Shown here piece by piece: positions 43,133 through 51,743 of a stretch of 64,000 bases of DNA. A program made the translations under genes and the position numbers. Source of the DNA: Polaromonas sp. (lineage in GTDB: Bacteria; Pseudomonadota; Gammaproteobacteria; Burkholderiales; Burkholderiaceae_C). The DNA is taken from NCBI GenBank assembly GCA_013297865.1, contig JAAFIP010000017.1, forward strand, positions 1-64,000. The letters are read 5' to 3'. Position 1 is the first letter of the stretch. The number at the start of each line of letters is the position of its first letter. Below the pieces are notes generated by a model. It made no database searches, was not told the origin of the DNA, and worked only from the letters and a program-made list of their open reading frames with translations.

Positions 43133-45031
43133 ATGAGCTTTTCTGGCCTGATTGTTCAGTTGCTTAACGGACTCGCCGGGGCGGCTTCACTATTTTTAGT
43201 GGCGGCGGGTTTGTCGCTGATATTTGGCGTCACCCGGATCGTCAACTTTGCCCACGGTTCGTTCTTCATGGTGGGCATCTATGTCGCCTATTCGTTGGTA
43301 GCCCATCTGATTGGCACAGTAGGTTTTTGGCCAGCTTTGCTGCTGGCGGCAGTGGCAGTGGGTGTGTTGGGTGCTTTGGTGGAGATGCTGCTGCTGCGCC
43401 GCATTTACCGCGCGCCCGAGCTGTTTCAGCTGCTGGCCACGTTTGCCTTGGGGCTGGTGATCAAAGACGCCGTGCTGTGGTACTGGGGGCCAGAGGAGCT
43501 GCTGGGGCCCCGCGCACCCGGGCTCACGGGCTCGGTCACCATTCTGGGGCGGCAGTTTCCCTCTTACGATATTTTTCTGATTGTGGCGGGCCCGGCCATG
43601 CTGGGCCTGCTGTGGTTACTGCTGACCAAAACCCGCTGGGGCACCCTGGTGCGCGCAGCCACGCAAGACCGCGAGATGGTCAGCGCGCTGGGCGTCAACC
43701 AAGCCTGGCTGTTTACTGCGGTGTTTGCGCTGGGTGCCTGCCTGGCAGGATTGGGCGGCGCGCTACAACTGCCGCGCGAGCCTGCCAACCTGGATATGGA
43801 CCTGAACATCATTGGCGCGGCTTTTGTAGTGGTGGTGGTGGGTGGTATGGGCTCAATACCCGGGGCCTATGTCGCTGCGCTGCTGATTGCTGAACTCAAA
43901 GCGATTTGTATTTGGATTGGCTTGGTGGAGATTGCTGGAGTGAGCGTGTCGTTTTCCAAACTCACTTTGGTAGTGGAGTTTGTGGTGATGGCCGTGGTGC
44001 TGGTAGCAAGGCCTTGGGGCTTGTTTGGCAAGCCGCAGGCGGTCAGCCGCCATGCGGGCCTGGCGGAAGCGCCGCTGCGTCCGCTGGGGCAGGTCTACCG
44101 CTACGGCGGCGCGGCAGTGTTGGTGCTGCTGGCGTTGGTACCGGTCATTGCCGCGCAATCGCCCTATGTGACGGTGCTGCTGATCGATGTGCTGGTGGCG
44201 GTGCTGTTTGCGGCCAGCCTGCACTTCATCATGGGGCCTGCGGGCATGCATTCGTTTGGCCATGCGGCCTATTTTGGCATCGGGGCGTATGCGGCAGCTC
44301 TCTTGGTACGCGGCCTGAACCTGCCGATGGAAGCGGCGCTGCTGGTAGCACCAGCGGTGGCAGCGCTGGGGGCTTTTGTCTACGGCTGGTTTTGCGTGCG
44401 TTTGTCGGGCGTGTACCTGGCCATGCTCACGCTGGCGTTTGCGCAGATTACCTGGGCCATTTGCTACCAGTGGGACGCTTTTACTGGCGGCAGTAATGGC
44501 CTGACCGGTGTGTGGCCCGCCCAGTGGCTGGCCGACAAACGCAGCTACTACTACCTCACCCTGGCGCTGGCGGTGGCGGGCGTGTTGCTGATGCACCGCA
44601 TGCTGTATTCGCCCTTTGGCTACAGCCTGCGCGCTGCGCGCGACTCGGCCTTGCGCGCCGACGCGCTGGGCTTTAACGCCAAACGCCTGCAATGGGTGGC
44701 CTTTGTGATCGCTGGCACATTTGCCGGTTTGGCTGGGGCGCTCAATGCGTTTTCCAAGGGCAGCATTTCGCCGGAGAGTCTGCATGTCAGCCGCTCTATC
44801 GACGGCCTGGTCATGGTGCTGCTGGGCGGCGTGCAAACCCTGCTGGGCCCGGTGGTCGGTGCGGTGACCTTTACCTGGCTGCATGACACGGTGGCCCGAA
44901 GCACCGACTACTGGCGCGCCATGCTGGGCATGATCATTCTCATCCTGGTACTGCTGTTTCCCCAAGGCATTGCAGGTTTTGCCAACCAGTTGTGGGACTG
45001 GCGCCGCCGCGCCAAGAAGGTGCCAGTATGA
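43133..45031 (+). CDS. Fused LivH-LivM ABC permease
   Basis: This 632-residue protein joins both membrane subunits of a branched-chain-type importer. Residues ~1-290 are LivH-like (LSLIFGVTRIVNFAHGSFFM) and ~330-625 LivM-like (GPAGMHSFGHAAYFGIGAYA, RDSALRADALGFN). About 15 hydrophobic helices are expected. Fusion fixes a 1:1 ratio. It overlaps the following ATPase gene by 4 bp (ATGA), so the importer genes are translationally coupled. Confidence 0.92.
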   Translation: MSFSGLIVQLLNGLAGAASLFLVAAGLSLIFGVTRIVNFAHGSFFMVGIYVAYSLVAHLIGTVGFWPALLLAAVAVGVLGALVEMLLLRRIYRAPELFQLLATFALGLVIKDAVLWYWGPEELLGPRAPGLTGSVTILGRQFPSYDIFLIVAGPAMLGLLWLLLTKTRWGTLVRAATQDREMVSALGVNQAWLFTAVFALGACLAGLGGALQLPREPANLDMDLNIIGAAFVVVVVGGMGSIPGAYVAALLIAELKAICIWIGLVEIAGVSVSFSKLTLVVEFVVMAVVLVARPWGLFGKPQAVSRHAGLAEAPLRPLGQVYRYGGAAVLVLLALVPVIAAQSPYVTVLLIDVLVAVLFAASLHFIMGPAGMHSFGHAAYFGIGAYAAALLVRGLNLPMEAALLVAPAVAALGAFVYGWFCVRLSGVYLAMLTLAFAQITWAICYQWDAFTGGSNGLTGVWPAQWLADKRSYYYLTLALAVAGVLLMHRMLYSPFGYSLRAARDSALRADALGFNAKRLQWVAFVIAGTFAGLAGALNAFSKGSISPESLHVSRSIDGLVMVLLGGVQTLLGPVVGAVTFTWLHDTVARSTDYWRAMLGMIILILVLLFPQGIAGFANQLWDWRRRAKKVPV

Positions 45032-45825
45032 GTTTGCTCAAAGTCTCCGGCCTGGGCAAATCGTTTGGCGGCGTCAAAGCGGTGGACGACGTGAGCTTTG
45101 AACTGGCTCCGGGTGAGCTTTTAGCCTTGATCGGGCCCAACGGCGCGGGTAAGACAACGACCTTCAACATGGTCAATGGCCAGTTGCGTGCAGACACCGG
45201 CTCCATTCAATTGGACGGCTACGAGCTGGTAGGCTTGGCCCCGCGCGATGTGTGGCGGCGCGGTGTGGGCCGCACGTTCCAGATTGCCGAGACCTTTGCG
45301 TCCCTCACGGTGGTGGAAAACGTGCAGATGGCCTTGCTGTCGGCAGACCACAAGCTGTTTGCCATGTGGCGCAAAGCGGCCAATTACCGGCGCGGCGATG
45401 CGCTGCAATTGCTGGAGCTGGTGCAGATGCATGAGCAGGCTGACCGCCCTTGCAGCGCGCTAGCCTACGGCGACATCAAGCGCGTGGAGCTGGCCATGGC
45501 CATGGCCAATACACCCAAGCTGCTGCTGATGGACGAACCCACTGCAGGCATGGGCCCCAAGGAAAGAAACGATCTGATGGCCTTGACCAAAAAACTCGTC
45601 ACTGAGCGCGGCATGGCGGTGCTGTTTACCGAGCACAGCATGGACGTGGTTTTTGCCTATGCCGACCGCATGGTGGTGCTGGCGCGCGGCAAGCTGATAG
45701 CCCAAGGCAAACCGCATGAGATACGCGACCATCCGAAAGTGCAGGAAGTGTATTTTGGCAGCGGCAAAACCTTTGAGAGCCAAGCTCTGGCGCAAACCAG
45801 TTTGCCACAAGAGGCCACACCATGA
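45028..45825 (+). CDS. ABC transporter ATP-binding protein (LivG type)
   Basis: This 265-residue ATPase has Walker [10 protein letters not shown], a LivG-like VGRTFQIAETFASLTVVENV segment, Walker B LLLMDEPTAGM and the H-loop TEHSMD. The usual LSGG signature is replaced by a CSALAYGDIKRVE variant, as in some LivG proteins. Starts and stops overlap with the neighbours (ATGA at both ends). It energises the fused permease together with the LivF-type partner. Confidence 0.92.
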   Translation: MSLLKVSGLGKSFGGVKAVDDVSFELAPGELLALIGPNGAGKTTTFNMVNGQLRADTGSIQLDGYELVGLAPRDVWRRGVGRTFQIAETFASLTVVENVQMALLSADHKLFAMWRKAANYRRGDALQLLELVQMHEQADRPCSALAYGDIKRVELAMAMANTPKLLLMDEPTAGMGPKERNDLMALTKKLVTERGMAVLFTEHSMDVVFAYADRMVVLARGKLIAQGKPHEIRDHPKVQEVYFGSGKTFESQALAQTSLPQEATP

Positions 45826-46583
45826 AGATGGATGTCATTCAAACTCCGCGCAGCAACGAGTCGCCTTTATTGAGCGCGAAAAACCTGTGTGCCTGGTACG
45901 GCGCTGCGCAAGTGTTGTTGGATGTGAACCTACAGGTGCAGCGCGGCGAAGTGGTGGCTTTGATGGGGCGCAACGGTGCGGGTAAGTCCACCACACTCAA
46001 GTCGCTGATCGGCATGCAAGACAAACGCAAGGGCCAGGTGACGTTCATGGGCCGGGACATCTCCACCATGCCATCGCACCAAGCTGCGCGCATGGGCCTG
46101 GGCTTTGTACCCGAAGACCGGCGTATCTTCACCGATCTGACGGTGATGGAAAACCTGGAGGTGGGCCGCCAAGTGCCCCGGCATTGGCCTGACGGTACGC
46201 CTGCCCCAGTGTGGACAGTGGAAAAACTCTTCATACTGTTTCCCAACCTGGCCGAAATGCCGGACAGGCTGGGCGGGCGCATGAGTGGCGGCGAGCAGCA
46301 GATGCTGACCGTGGCGCGCAGCTTGATGGGTAACCCCTATGTGGTGCTGCTGGACGAGCCCTCCGAGGGCGTGGCCCCGGTGATCGTAGAGCAGATGGCG
46401 CAGATGATTTTGCAGTTGAAGTCTCAAGGGGTAAGTATTTTGCTGTCGGAGCAAAATATGCACTTTGCGCAGTTGGTGGCTGACCGTGCTTATGTATTGG
46501 AAAAAGGGCAAATTCGCTACGAAGGCACCATGGCCGACCTGGTAGCCGATGAGGCATTGCGCCGCAATTATCTGAGTGTGTAA
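45822..46583 (+). CDS. ABC transporter ATP-binding protein (LivF type)
   Basis: This 253-residue ATPase has Walker A GRNGAGKST, FVPEDRRIFTDLTVMENL, the signature MSGGEQQML and Walker B VVLLDEPSEG, all typical of LivF. Its start overlaps the previous gene and nicA begins 20 bp after it, tying transport and the first oxidation step into one transcript. It completes the importer. Confidence 0.92.
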   Translation: MKMDVIQTPRSNESPLLSAKNLCAWYGAAQVLLDVNLQVQRGEVVALMGRNGAGKSTTLKSLIGMQDKRKGQVTFMGRDISTMPSHQAARMGLGFVPEDRRIFTDLTVMENLEVGRQVPRHWPDGTPAPVWTVEKLFILFPNLAEMPDRLGGRMSGGEQQMLTVARSLMGNPYVVLLDEPSEGVAPVIVEQMAQMILQLKSQGVSILLSEQNMHFAQLVADRAYVLEKGQIRYEGTMADLVADEALRRNYLSV

Positions 46584-46603
46584 ACCCAGACACCAGTCCC
46601 CAA

Positions 46604-47122
46604 ATGTCCACGCCCATCACGCTTCAAGTAAACCGCATGCGGCAGGACGTAAGCGTGCCTAAAGAAACCACGCTGCTGCATGTGTTGCGCAACGATCTGG
46701 CGCTCAACAGCCCTAAATATGGTTGCGGTTTGGGCGAGTGTGGAGCGTGCACCGTGTTGGTGGACGGCATTGCGGCGCGCGCTTGCGTGATTCCGGCGCA
46801 TGGGGTGGCGGGCCGCAGCGTTACCACGCTGGAAGGTTTGGGCACGCTAGCGGCGCTGCACCCGGTGCAGCAAGCTTTTATTGACGAGCAGGCGGCGCAG
46901 TGCGGCTACTGCCTGAGCGGCGTGGTGATGATGACGGTAGCCCTGCTCTCGCGGGTGCCGCACCCCACAGACGCGCAGATACGCAGCGAGCTGTCTGGCA
47001 ACCTGTGCCGCTGTGGCGCGCACCTGGAGATCATCAAAGCCGTGCACCGGGCGGCGTGCTACCTGGAGCATCCTGCAGCGCAATGCGCTGCGCAACCACC
47101 CCAAGCCGTGAGTGCCGCATGA
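46604..47122 (+). CDS. nicA: Nicotinate dehydrogenase 2Fe-2S subunit
   Basis: This 172-residue electron-transfer subunit passes electrons from the molybdenum site of NicB. The first cluster motif is KYGCGLGECGACTVLVDG; the second is CGYCLSG with LCRCG. About 25 residues of alanine-rich C-terminus follow. The stop overlaps the nicB start (ATGA). NicAB hydroxylates nicotinate at C6 with water, as in Pseudomonas putida. The specific assignment relies on the NicB cytochrome fusion and on the downstream-pathway neighbours. Confidence 0.9.
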   Translation: MSTPITLQVNRMRQDVSVPKETTLLHVLRNDLALNSPKYGCGLGECGACTVLVDGIAARACVIPAHGVAGRSVTTLEGLGTLAALHPVQQAFIDEQAAQCGYCLSGVVMMTVALLSRVPHPTDAQIRSELSGNLCRCGAHLEIIKAVHRAACYLEHPAAQCAAQPPQAVSAA

Positions 47123-50100
47123 CACGCCGCGCCGATGCACCCCTGACACGGGCAGACTTTCATGCTACGCAGGGGGTGCTGCTCATCACCCGCCAGCCAC
47201 CTCCCGCACCTGCGCCGGTCAAAGGCCAGCCAGCGGTGGTCAGCAGCAACCCGCTGGAGGGTGTAGAGATACTGATCGCCGTGTGGGACGATGGCAGTGT
47301 GACGGCGCTCAATGGCCATGTGGATTTAGGCACCGGCATTCGCACCGCGCTGGCGCAGATTGTGGCCGAAGAGCTCGATGTGGCGCTGGGCAGCGTCAAC
47401 ATGGTGTTGGGCGACACTGCGCGCGCCCCTAACCAGGGGGCCACGATTGCCAGCAATTCGCTGCAAATACATGCCGTGCCCTTGCGCCATGCTGCAGCGC
47501 AGGCGCGTGCATGGCTGGTAGCGCACGCTGCGGCAGCGCTGCAGGTGGATGTGGCCGCGGTGCAGGTGCAGGGTGGCGTGGCCTATGACGCTGCGAAGCC
47601 CACAAGCTCTGTTGCCTATGCAGAGTTATTGGCGCAGCAACATGTGGCGCTGGATTTGGCGCTAAGCACCCCGGTGAAAGCCCCGCAAGACTATCGCATC
47701 GTGGGCACCAGCAGCCCGAGGGTAGACATTCCTGCCAAAACAACCGGTGAACTGATCTTTGTGCACGACATGCGCGTACCCGGCATGTTGCACGGCCGTG
47801 TGGTGCGGCCGCCCTATGCGGGGGCCGACCATGGCGACTTTATTGGCAACACCTTGGAGTCGGTGGATCAGGCTTCTATCGCGCATATCCCAGGTATCAA
47901 AGCTGTGGTGGTGCAGCGCGATTTTGTGGGCATAGTGGCGCAGCGCGAGGAGCATGCCGAGCAGGCCATGCGCGAGCTGCGCGTGCAGTGGAAGCCCTGG
48001 CCAGGTCTGCAAAACATGGACAGCCTGGAAAACGCCATCCGCAACAACCCCGCCACACAGCGCAAGCTGATTGACCAAGGTGATGTGGATGGTGCACTCA
48101 AGGGCGCAGCGCAAACTTTGGCGCGCACCTATGTCTGGCCCTACCAAATGCACGCCTCCATGGGGCCGTCCTGCGCGGTGGCTGACTGGCATGCAGACCA
48201 CATGACGGTGTGGACCGGCAGCCAAAACCCGCATGTACTGCGGGCTGATCTATCCAAGCTCACAGGGCTGCCGGACCTACAGATCAACGTGGTGCGCATG
48301 GAGGCGGCGGGCTGCTATGGCCGCAACTGCGCTGACGATGTAGCGGCAGATGCTGCGCTTCTGTCGCGCGCCGTGGGTGCCCCCGTGCGCGTGCAGCTCA
48401 CGCGCGAGCAAGAGAACGCCTGGGAGCCTAAAGGCGCAGCCCAGCTCATGCAGGTCAAAGGTGGTCTGCACGCCGACGGATCGGTAGCGGCCTATGACTT
48501 TGAAACCTCCTACCCCTCCAACGGCTCGCCCACCCTAGCCCTGCTGCTCACCCGCACGATCGAGCCCGCAGCGCAAGCCTATGAGATGGGCGACCGCACG
48601 GCCCGCCCGCCGTACGACTATGAAAACCTGCGCGTCACAGTGAACGACATGGCCCCCATGCTGCGCGCCTCCTGGCTGCGTGGCGTATCGGCCCTGCCCA
48701 ATTCGTTTGCGCATGAGTCGTATATTGACGAGCTGGCCACGGCTGCGGGCGTAGACCCGGTGGAGTTTCGCCTGCGCTACTTGCAAGAGCCGCGCGCCGC
48801 CGAGCTGGTGCGCGCCACTGCTGCGCGCGCTGGCTGGCTGGCGCACACCCAGCCACAGCAGCAGCCCGCACTGCCGGGTGAGCGCGCAGACATAGTGCAA
48901 GGCCAAGGCGTTGCCTATGCCCGCTATGTGCACAGCAAATGGCCTGGCTTTGGCGCAGCCTGGGCGGCCTGGGTGGCCGATGTCGAGGTGAACCGCACAA
49001 CCGGTGAGGTGCATGTCAAGCGCGTGGTGGTGGGGCACGATGCGGGTGCACTGGTCAACCCTGATGGTGTCAAGCACCAGATACACGGCAACGTAGTGCA
49101 AACCACCAGCCGCGCGTTGCATGAGGAAGTCAAACTCAACCCGCACACCCACACCGTGGCCAACCTGGAGTGGGGCAGCTACCCGATCTTGAGCTTCAGG
49201 GATGTGCCGGTGATCGAAGTGGTGTCCATGCCCCGCCCGGGTGAGCCGCCGCTGGGTGCGGGCGAGTCGTCTTCGGTACCCGGCACGGCGGCCATTGCCA
49301 ACGCCATATTTGATGCCACTGGCGTGCGCTTTCGCCAGCCGCCGTTCACACCCGAGGTGGTGCGCGCGGCGCTGAACCCCACGCAGCCTGCTGCGCCGCA
49401 GGCATTGCCAACATTTGCGCCGAACGCATCGCCGCAGCAACCGGCGACTGCACCGCCCAGTCTGCCAGGCACTGCCATATGGCCCCAGCCGCGTAGCGCG
49501 TGGGTCAAAGCCGGTGCGCTAATGGCGGGCGTGCTCAGCATAACGGCGGCATTGCTGGGCTGGCGCGCAACCATAGCGCCCGTGCAGCACAGCGGCAGCT
49601 CGCTATACAAACAGTCCACCATCGACAAGGGCCGCCAGCTGGCGGCATTGGGCAACTGCATCGGCTGTCACACCGCGCCCGGCGGCATACCCAACGCGGG
49701 TGGCCGCGCCATGGAAACGCCCTTTGGCATCGTGTACAGCACCAACCTCACCCCCGACAACGAGACCGGCATAGGCCAATGGTCACTGGCGGCCTTCCAG
49801 CGCGCCATGCGCGAGGGCATATCCCGCGATGGGCATTTTTTATACCCCGCGTTTCCCTACACCGCTTTTGCCAAAATGGCGGACGACGACCTCACCGCGC
49901 TGTACGCCTACCTGATGGACCAACCCTCTGTGCGCGCCCAGCCGCCCGCCACCCAGTTGGCCTTTCCCTACAGCGTGCGCGCCCTGATGGCTGGCTGGAA
50001 CGCACTGCACCATGACCCCACGCCCTTTGTGGAGGTACCTGGCCAAAGCGCCGAGTGGAACCGGGGTGCTTACTTGGTCAACGGCGTTGGCCACTGCGGT

Positions 50101-50784
50101 GCCTGCCACACCGCCCGTAACGCACTGGGCGCAGAGCAGGGCGGCCCAGCCTATCTGGCAGGTGCAGTAGTAGACGGCTGGGAGGCCCCGGCCCTCACCG
50201 CCCTTTCACGCGCCCCCCTGCCCTGGAGCGCCGCCGAGCTGTACCGCTACCTGCGCACAGGCCATACCCTTCAGCATGGCATAGCAGCAGGCCCCATGGG
50301 CAGCATCGTCAAAGAGCTGGCCCATGTGCCCGATGAAGACATCCAAGCCATGGCCACCTATTTGGCATCGTTCACGCCGCCCATCACAGAGGCCGAGAGC
50401 GCGCAGCGCGCCAAACAAGTGGTGCTGGCCGCACAAAAATCAGCCACTGATTTGCTCGGCCCGGGTCAGCGCATGTTCAACGGTGCCTGCGCCTCCTGCC
50501 ACCACGACGGCGACGGCCCCACGCTGCTGGGCATCAACACCCCGCTGGCGCTGAACAGCAACCTGCACAGCGAGCGCCCCGACAATTTGGTTCGCACTAT
50601 CTTGAATGGCATACGCGAACCTGCTAGCCAAGATATAGGCTTCATGCCAGCATTTCGCTACAGCCTGGATGACGCGCAAATTGCCACGCTTGCAGCGCAT
50701 ATGCGCAGCCGCTACGCGCCGGGTGCACCTGCATGGCGTGATGTGCAAGCCACGGTATCGCGTTTGCGTGAAAGGATAGATTGA
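47119..50784 (+). CDS. nicB: Nicotinate dehydrogenase molybdopterin/cytochrome c subunit
   Basis: This ~1221-residue subunit combines a molybdenum hydroxylase (residues ~1-740, catalytic glutamate in GAGESSSVPG) with a transmembrane helix (~795-815, MAGVLSITAALLGW) and three c-type haem sites: CIGCH (C847), CGACH (C993) and CASCH (C1124). The P. putida NicB has the same layout. The cytochromes carry electrons to the respiratory chain, so this step is aerobic or at least respiratory. The start at 47119 overlaps nicA; an earlier in-frame start lies inside nicA. It is the last gene of the run. Confidence 0.93.
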   Translation: MTRRADAPLTRADFHATQGVLLITRQPPPAPAPVKGQPAVVSSNPLEGVEILIAVWDDGSVTALNGHVDLGTGIRTALAQIVAEELDVALGSVNMVLGDTARAPNQGATIASNSLQIHAVPLRHAAAQARAWLVAHAAAALQVDVAAVQVQGGVAYDAAKPTSSVAYAELLAQQHVALDLALSTPVKAPQDYRIVGTSSPRVDIPAKTTGELIFVHDMRVPGMLHGRVVRPPYAGADHGDFIGNTLESVDQASIAHIPGIKAVVVQRDFVGIVAQREEHAEQAMRELRVQWKPWPGLQNMDSLENAIRNNPATQRKLIDQGDVDGALKGAAQTLARTYVWPYQMHASMGPSCAVADWHADHMTVWTGSQNPHVLRADLSKLTGLPDLQINVVRMEAAGCYGRNCADDVAADAALLSRAVGAPVRVQLTREQENAWEPKGAAQLMQVKGGLHADGSVAAYDFETSYPSNGSPTLALLLTRTIEPAAQAYEMGDRTARPPYDYENLRVTVNDMAPMLRASWLRGVSALPNSFAHESYIDELATAAGVDPVEFRLRYLQEPRAAELVRATAARAGWLAHTQPQQQPALPGERADIVQGQGVAYARYVHSKWPGFGAAWAAWVADVEVNRTTGEVHVKRVVVGHDAGALVNPDGVKHQIHGNVVQTTSRALHEEVKLNPHTHTVANLEWGSYPILSFRDVPVIEVVSMPRPGEPPLGAGESSSVPGTAAIANAIFDATGVRFRQPPFTPEVVRAALNPTQPAAPQALPTFAPNASPQQPATAPPSLPGTAIWPQPRSAWVKAGALMAGVLSITAALLGWRATIAPVQHSGSSLYKQSTIDKGRQLAALGNCIGCHTAPGGIPNAGGRAMETPFGIVYSTNLTPDNETGIGQWSLAAFQRAMREGISRDGHFLYPAFPYTAFAKMADDDLTALYAYLMDQPSVRAQPPATQLAFPYSVRALMAGWNALHHDPTPFVEVPGQSAEWNRGAYLVNGVGHCGACHTARNALGAEQGGPAYLAGAVVDGWEAPALTALSRAPLPWSAAELYRYLRTGHTLQHGIAAGPMGSIVKELAHVPDEDIQAMATYLASFTPPITEAESAQRAKQVVLAAQKSATDLLGPGQRMFNGACASCHHDGDGPTLLGINTPLALNSNLHSERPDNLVRTILNGIREPASQDIGFMPAFRYSLDDAQIATLAAHMRSRYAPGAPAWRDVQATVSRLRERID

Positions 50785-50839
50785 GATAGCCGCTGTGGCA
50801 AATGTTGAGCAACCCTGCTGCGGGGGTGCTGCAAAAAGA

Positions 50840-50915
50840 TGGTGGCCTGGGGCGGAATCGAACCACCGACACAAGGATTTTCAATCCTCTGCTCTACCGA
50901 CTGAGCTACCGGGCC
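50840..50915 (-). tRNA. tRNA-Phe (GAA)
   Basis: This 76-nt cloverleaf has an encoded CCA end. The anticodon loop is TTGAAAA, anticodon GAA. D- and T-arms are normal. In the acceptor stem position 5 is C but position 68 is A, giving a C-A mismatch where other betaproteobacterial tRNA-Phe genes have a C-G pair. It is convergent with nicB. Confidence 0.96.
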
Positions 50916-50991
50916 ATGTACTATTCAAAGAACAGAACAGCCTTAAATTATAACTTATCTCGGCAAGTATTCTGCCGCAGCAGCATTACTA

Positions 50992-51669
50992 TTACGCGTT
51001 GCGCTTACTACGACTCAAATCAACACCGAGCTGTTTAAGCTTGCGGTACAAATGGGTGCGCTCCAAGCCGGTTTTTTCAGCAACACGCGTCATGGAGCCG
51101 CCTTCTTTGGACAGGTGAAACTCGAAATAGGCCTTTTCAAACTCATCACGCGCCTCACGCAGAGGCTTATCCAGCTGGAAACTCTGGTTGACCAGAGGAC
51201 CGATATCCATAGCCTCAGGTAGCAACTGTCCCCCAGTCATTGCAGACTCGACTGTGAGCTCCACCTGCTTGGTCACAGCTGCTGGTACCACGGTCTTGGC
51301 GCGACCACCTTTAGCCAGTCCCTCGTTGACTGCCTTGAGCAGTTTTTGCAACGTGATGGGTTTTTCCAAGAACGAATGTGCCCCGATCTTGGTGGCTTCC
51401 ACAGCAGTGTCGATCGTTGCATGGCCACTCATCATCACTACCGGCATGGTAAGAAGCCCAGTAGCGGCCCATTCTTTGAGCAAAGTAACACCATCCGTAT
51501 CGGGCATCCAGATATCAAGCAGCACCAAGTCTGGCGAATAGCGCAGTCTGGCCTGCCGTGCTTGTCCAGCATTTTCAGCGGCCTCTACATTGTGGCCTTC
51601 ATCATTCAATATCTCGAGGAGCAGGTCTCTGATACCCAGCTCATCATCTACCACCAGAATATTTGCCAT
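50992..51669 (-). CDS. NtrX-like response regulator lacking AAA+ domain
   Basis: This 225-residue regulator has a receiver domain (acidic pocket VDDE, phospho-acceptor D52 in LVLLDIWMPD, conserved K in LEKP) and a C-terminal Fis-type helix-turn-helix (MTRVAEKTGLERTHLYRKLKQLGV). NtrX normally has a sigma-54-interacting AAA+ ATPase between them; here there are only about 55 linker residues. It cannot act as a standard sigma-54 activator. It follows the NtrY-like kinase by 74 bp and is its likely partner. Confidence 0.92.
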   Translation of the reverse strand: MANILVVDDELGIRDLLLEILNDEGHNVEAAENAGQARQARLRYSPDLVLLDIWMPDTDGVTLLKEWAATGLLTMPVVMMSGHATIDTAVEATKIGAHSFLEKPITLQKLLKAVNEGLAKGGRAKTVVPAAVTKQVELTVESAMTGGQLLPEAMDIGPLVNQSFQLDKPLREARDEFEKAYFEFHLSKEGGSMTRVAEKTGLERTHLYRKLKQLGVDLSRSKRNA

Positions 51670-51743
51670 ACTTCTCTGGGCTTGCGCCTATTTGTGTTGA
51701 ACCAAAACCAGATCGCTATGTTGCAGATTAGCGACTGTATGTA

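Noticed and set aside
43853-44965. 370-codon open frame on the - strand
   Set aside because: Antisense to the fused LivHM permease, with histidine/glutamine-rich shadow composition.
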